DNA of 14,022 nucleotides from Myxococcales bacterium. GTDB taxonomy: Bacteria > Myxococcota_C > UBA6777. The stretch lies in NCBI GenBank assembly GCA_027005175.1, contig JALTMC010000173.1:1-14022 (forward strand), written 5' to 3'. Of the stretch, positions 13,886 through 14,022 are shown piece by piece; the first letter of the stretch is position 1, and the number at the start of each line of letters is the position of its first letter. The position numbers were made by a program, and so were the translations under genes. The notes beneath the pieces were generated by a model. That model was not told the origin of the DNA, ran no database searches, and saw only the letters and a list, made by a program, of their open reading frames with translations.

Positions 13886-14022
13886 TCATCGAGAGAGTCG
13901 TCGAACGATCCATTTGGTTTTTCGGTTGTTTGGGTTGAGGCGCAAGCAGGATCGGTATGCGGCGAGGGCTTGTTTGCGTTTGCGAGCAGAGCGAAGCAAC
14001 TTACCAAGGCGGCAGAAGCCAT
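13886..14022 (-). CDS. C-terminal end of a TPR-type protein (partial)
   Basis: Only the last 44 codons are in the window; the 5' part lies beyond the right edge. The end reads LGKLLRSARKRKQALAAYRS, then CLRLNPNNRKTKWIVRRLSR and TGA. The spacing of LG, AL-AY and LNPNN is that of a tetratricopeptide repeat, where helix B ends in a leucine-rich segment followed by NPNN. TPR proteins act as scaffolds for protein contacts, so the function is open. Other open frames on both strands cross this stretch, but none shows a family pattern. The gene ends about 150 nt upstream of the toxin-like gene on the same strand. Confidence 0.65.
   Translation of the reverse strand, partial: GFCRLGKLLRSARKRKQALAAYRSCLRLNPNNRKTKWIVRRLSR

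Noticed and set aside
13790-14022. Plus-strand frame from ATG at 13790 running off the right edge, and a minus-strand frame of 85 codons ending at 13765
   Set aside because: Both overlap the minus-strand frame that shows a clear TPR-like end (CLRLNPNN). Neither has a ribosome site or family pattern, so I treat them as shadows.
1-14022. CRISPR array, rRNA, tRNA or insertion sequence
   Set aside because: I found no spaced identical repeats of CRISPR size, no tRNA cloverleaf or CCA-ended arm, no rRNA motifs and no transposase-like protein on either strand.

Overview
The window looks like chromosomal DNA from a Gram-negative, Myxococcota-type (former Deltaproteobacteria) bacterium. The clues are a TonB-dependent receptor that carries its own TonB C-terminal domain, a zinc-ribbon Ser/Thr kinase fused to a formylglycine-enzyme-like domain, and a DUF4398-like lipoprotein next to an OmpA lipoprotein with thrombospondin-3 calcium repeats. 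The assignment is an inference from gene content only.

Left and centre (292-10439, all minus strand) hold what looks like one long transcription unit. In order of transcription it is exbB, exbD, tonB, TonB-dependent receptor, outer-membrane-type lipoprotein, FATP-type acyl-CoA synthetase and kinase-FGE protein. Most junctions are tight: exbD/tonB overlap by 4 nt, the tonB-receptor gap is 5 nt, and the next two junctions are 1-nt overlaps (TGATG and TAATG). Three parts energise an outer-membrane receptor, and the synthetase next to them suggests import of a fatty-acid-like or other carboxylic hydrophobic substrate that is trapped as a CoA thioester. A small GC-rich hairpin with a T-run near 50-69 probably ends the unit.

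A divergent intergenic region (10440-10767) contains a perfect 17-bp palindrome and a second dyad. It is followed on the plus strand by two envelope lipoproteins: a DUF4398-like helical lipoprotein and an OmpA/TSP3 lipoprotein with an arginine-rich tail.

The right end (12778-14022, minus strand) is unrelated accessory DNA. It holds a toxin-antitoxin-like pair in which a DUF4258-like toxin gene is cut by a single in-frame TAA while the HTH antitoxin is intact, and then the last 44 codons of a TPR-type protein that runs in from beyond the window.

Three low-complexity tracts stand out: seven identical 21-bp units encoding a poly-lysine spacer in TonB, 18-bp units encoding an Arg/Ser tail in the OmpA protein, and four AAGAACC heptamers just before the kinase start.
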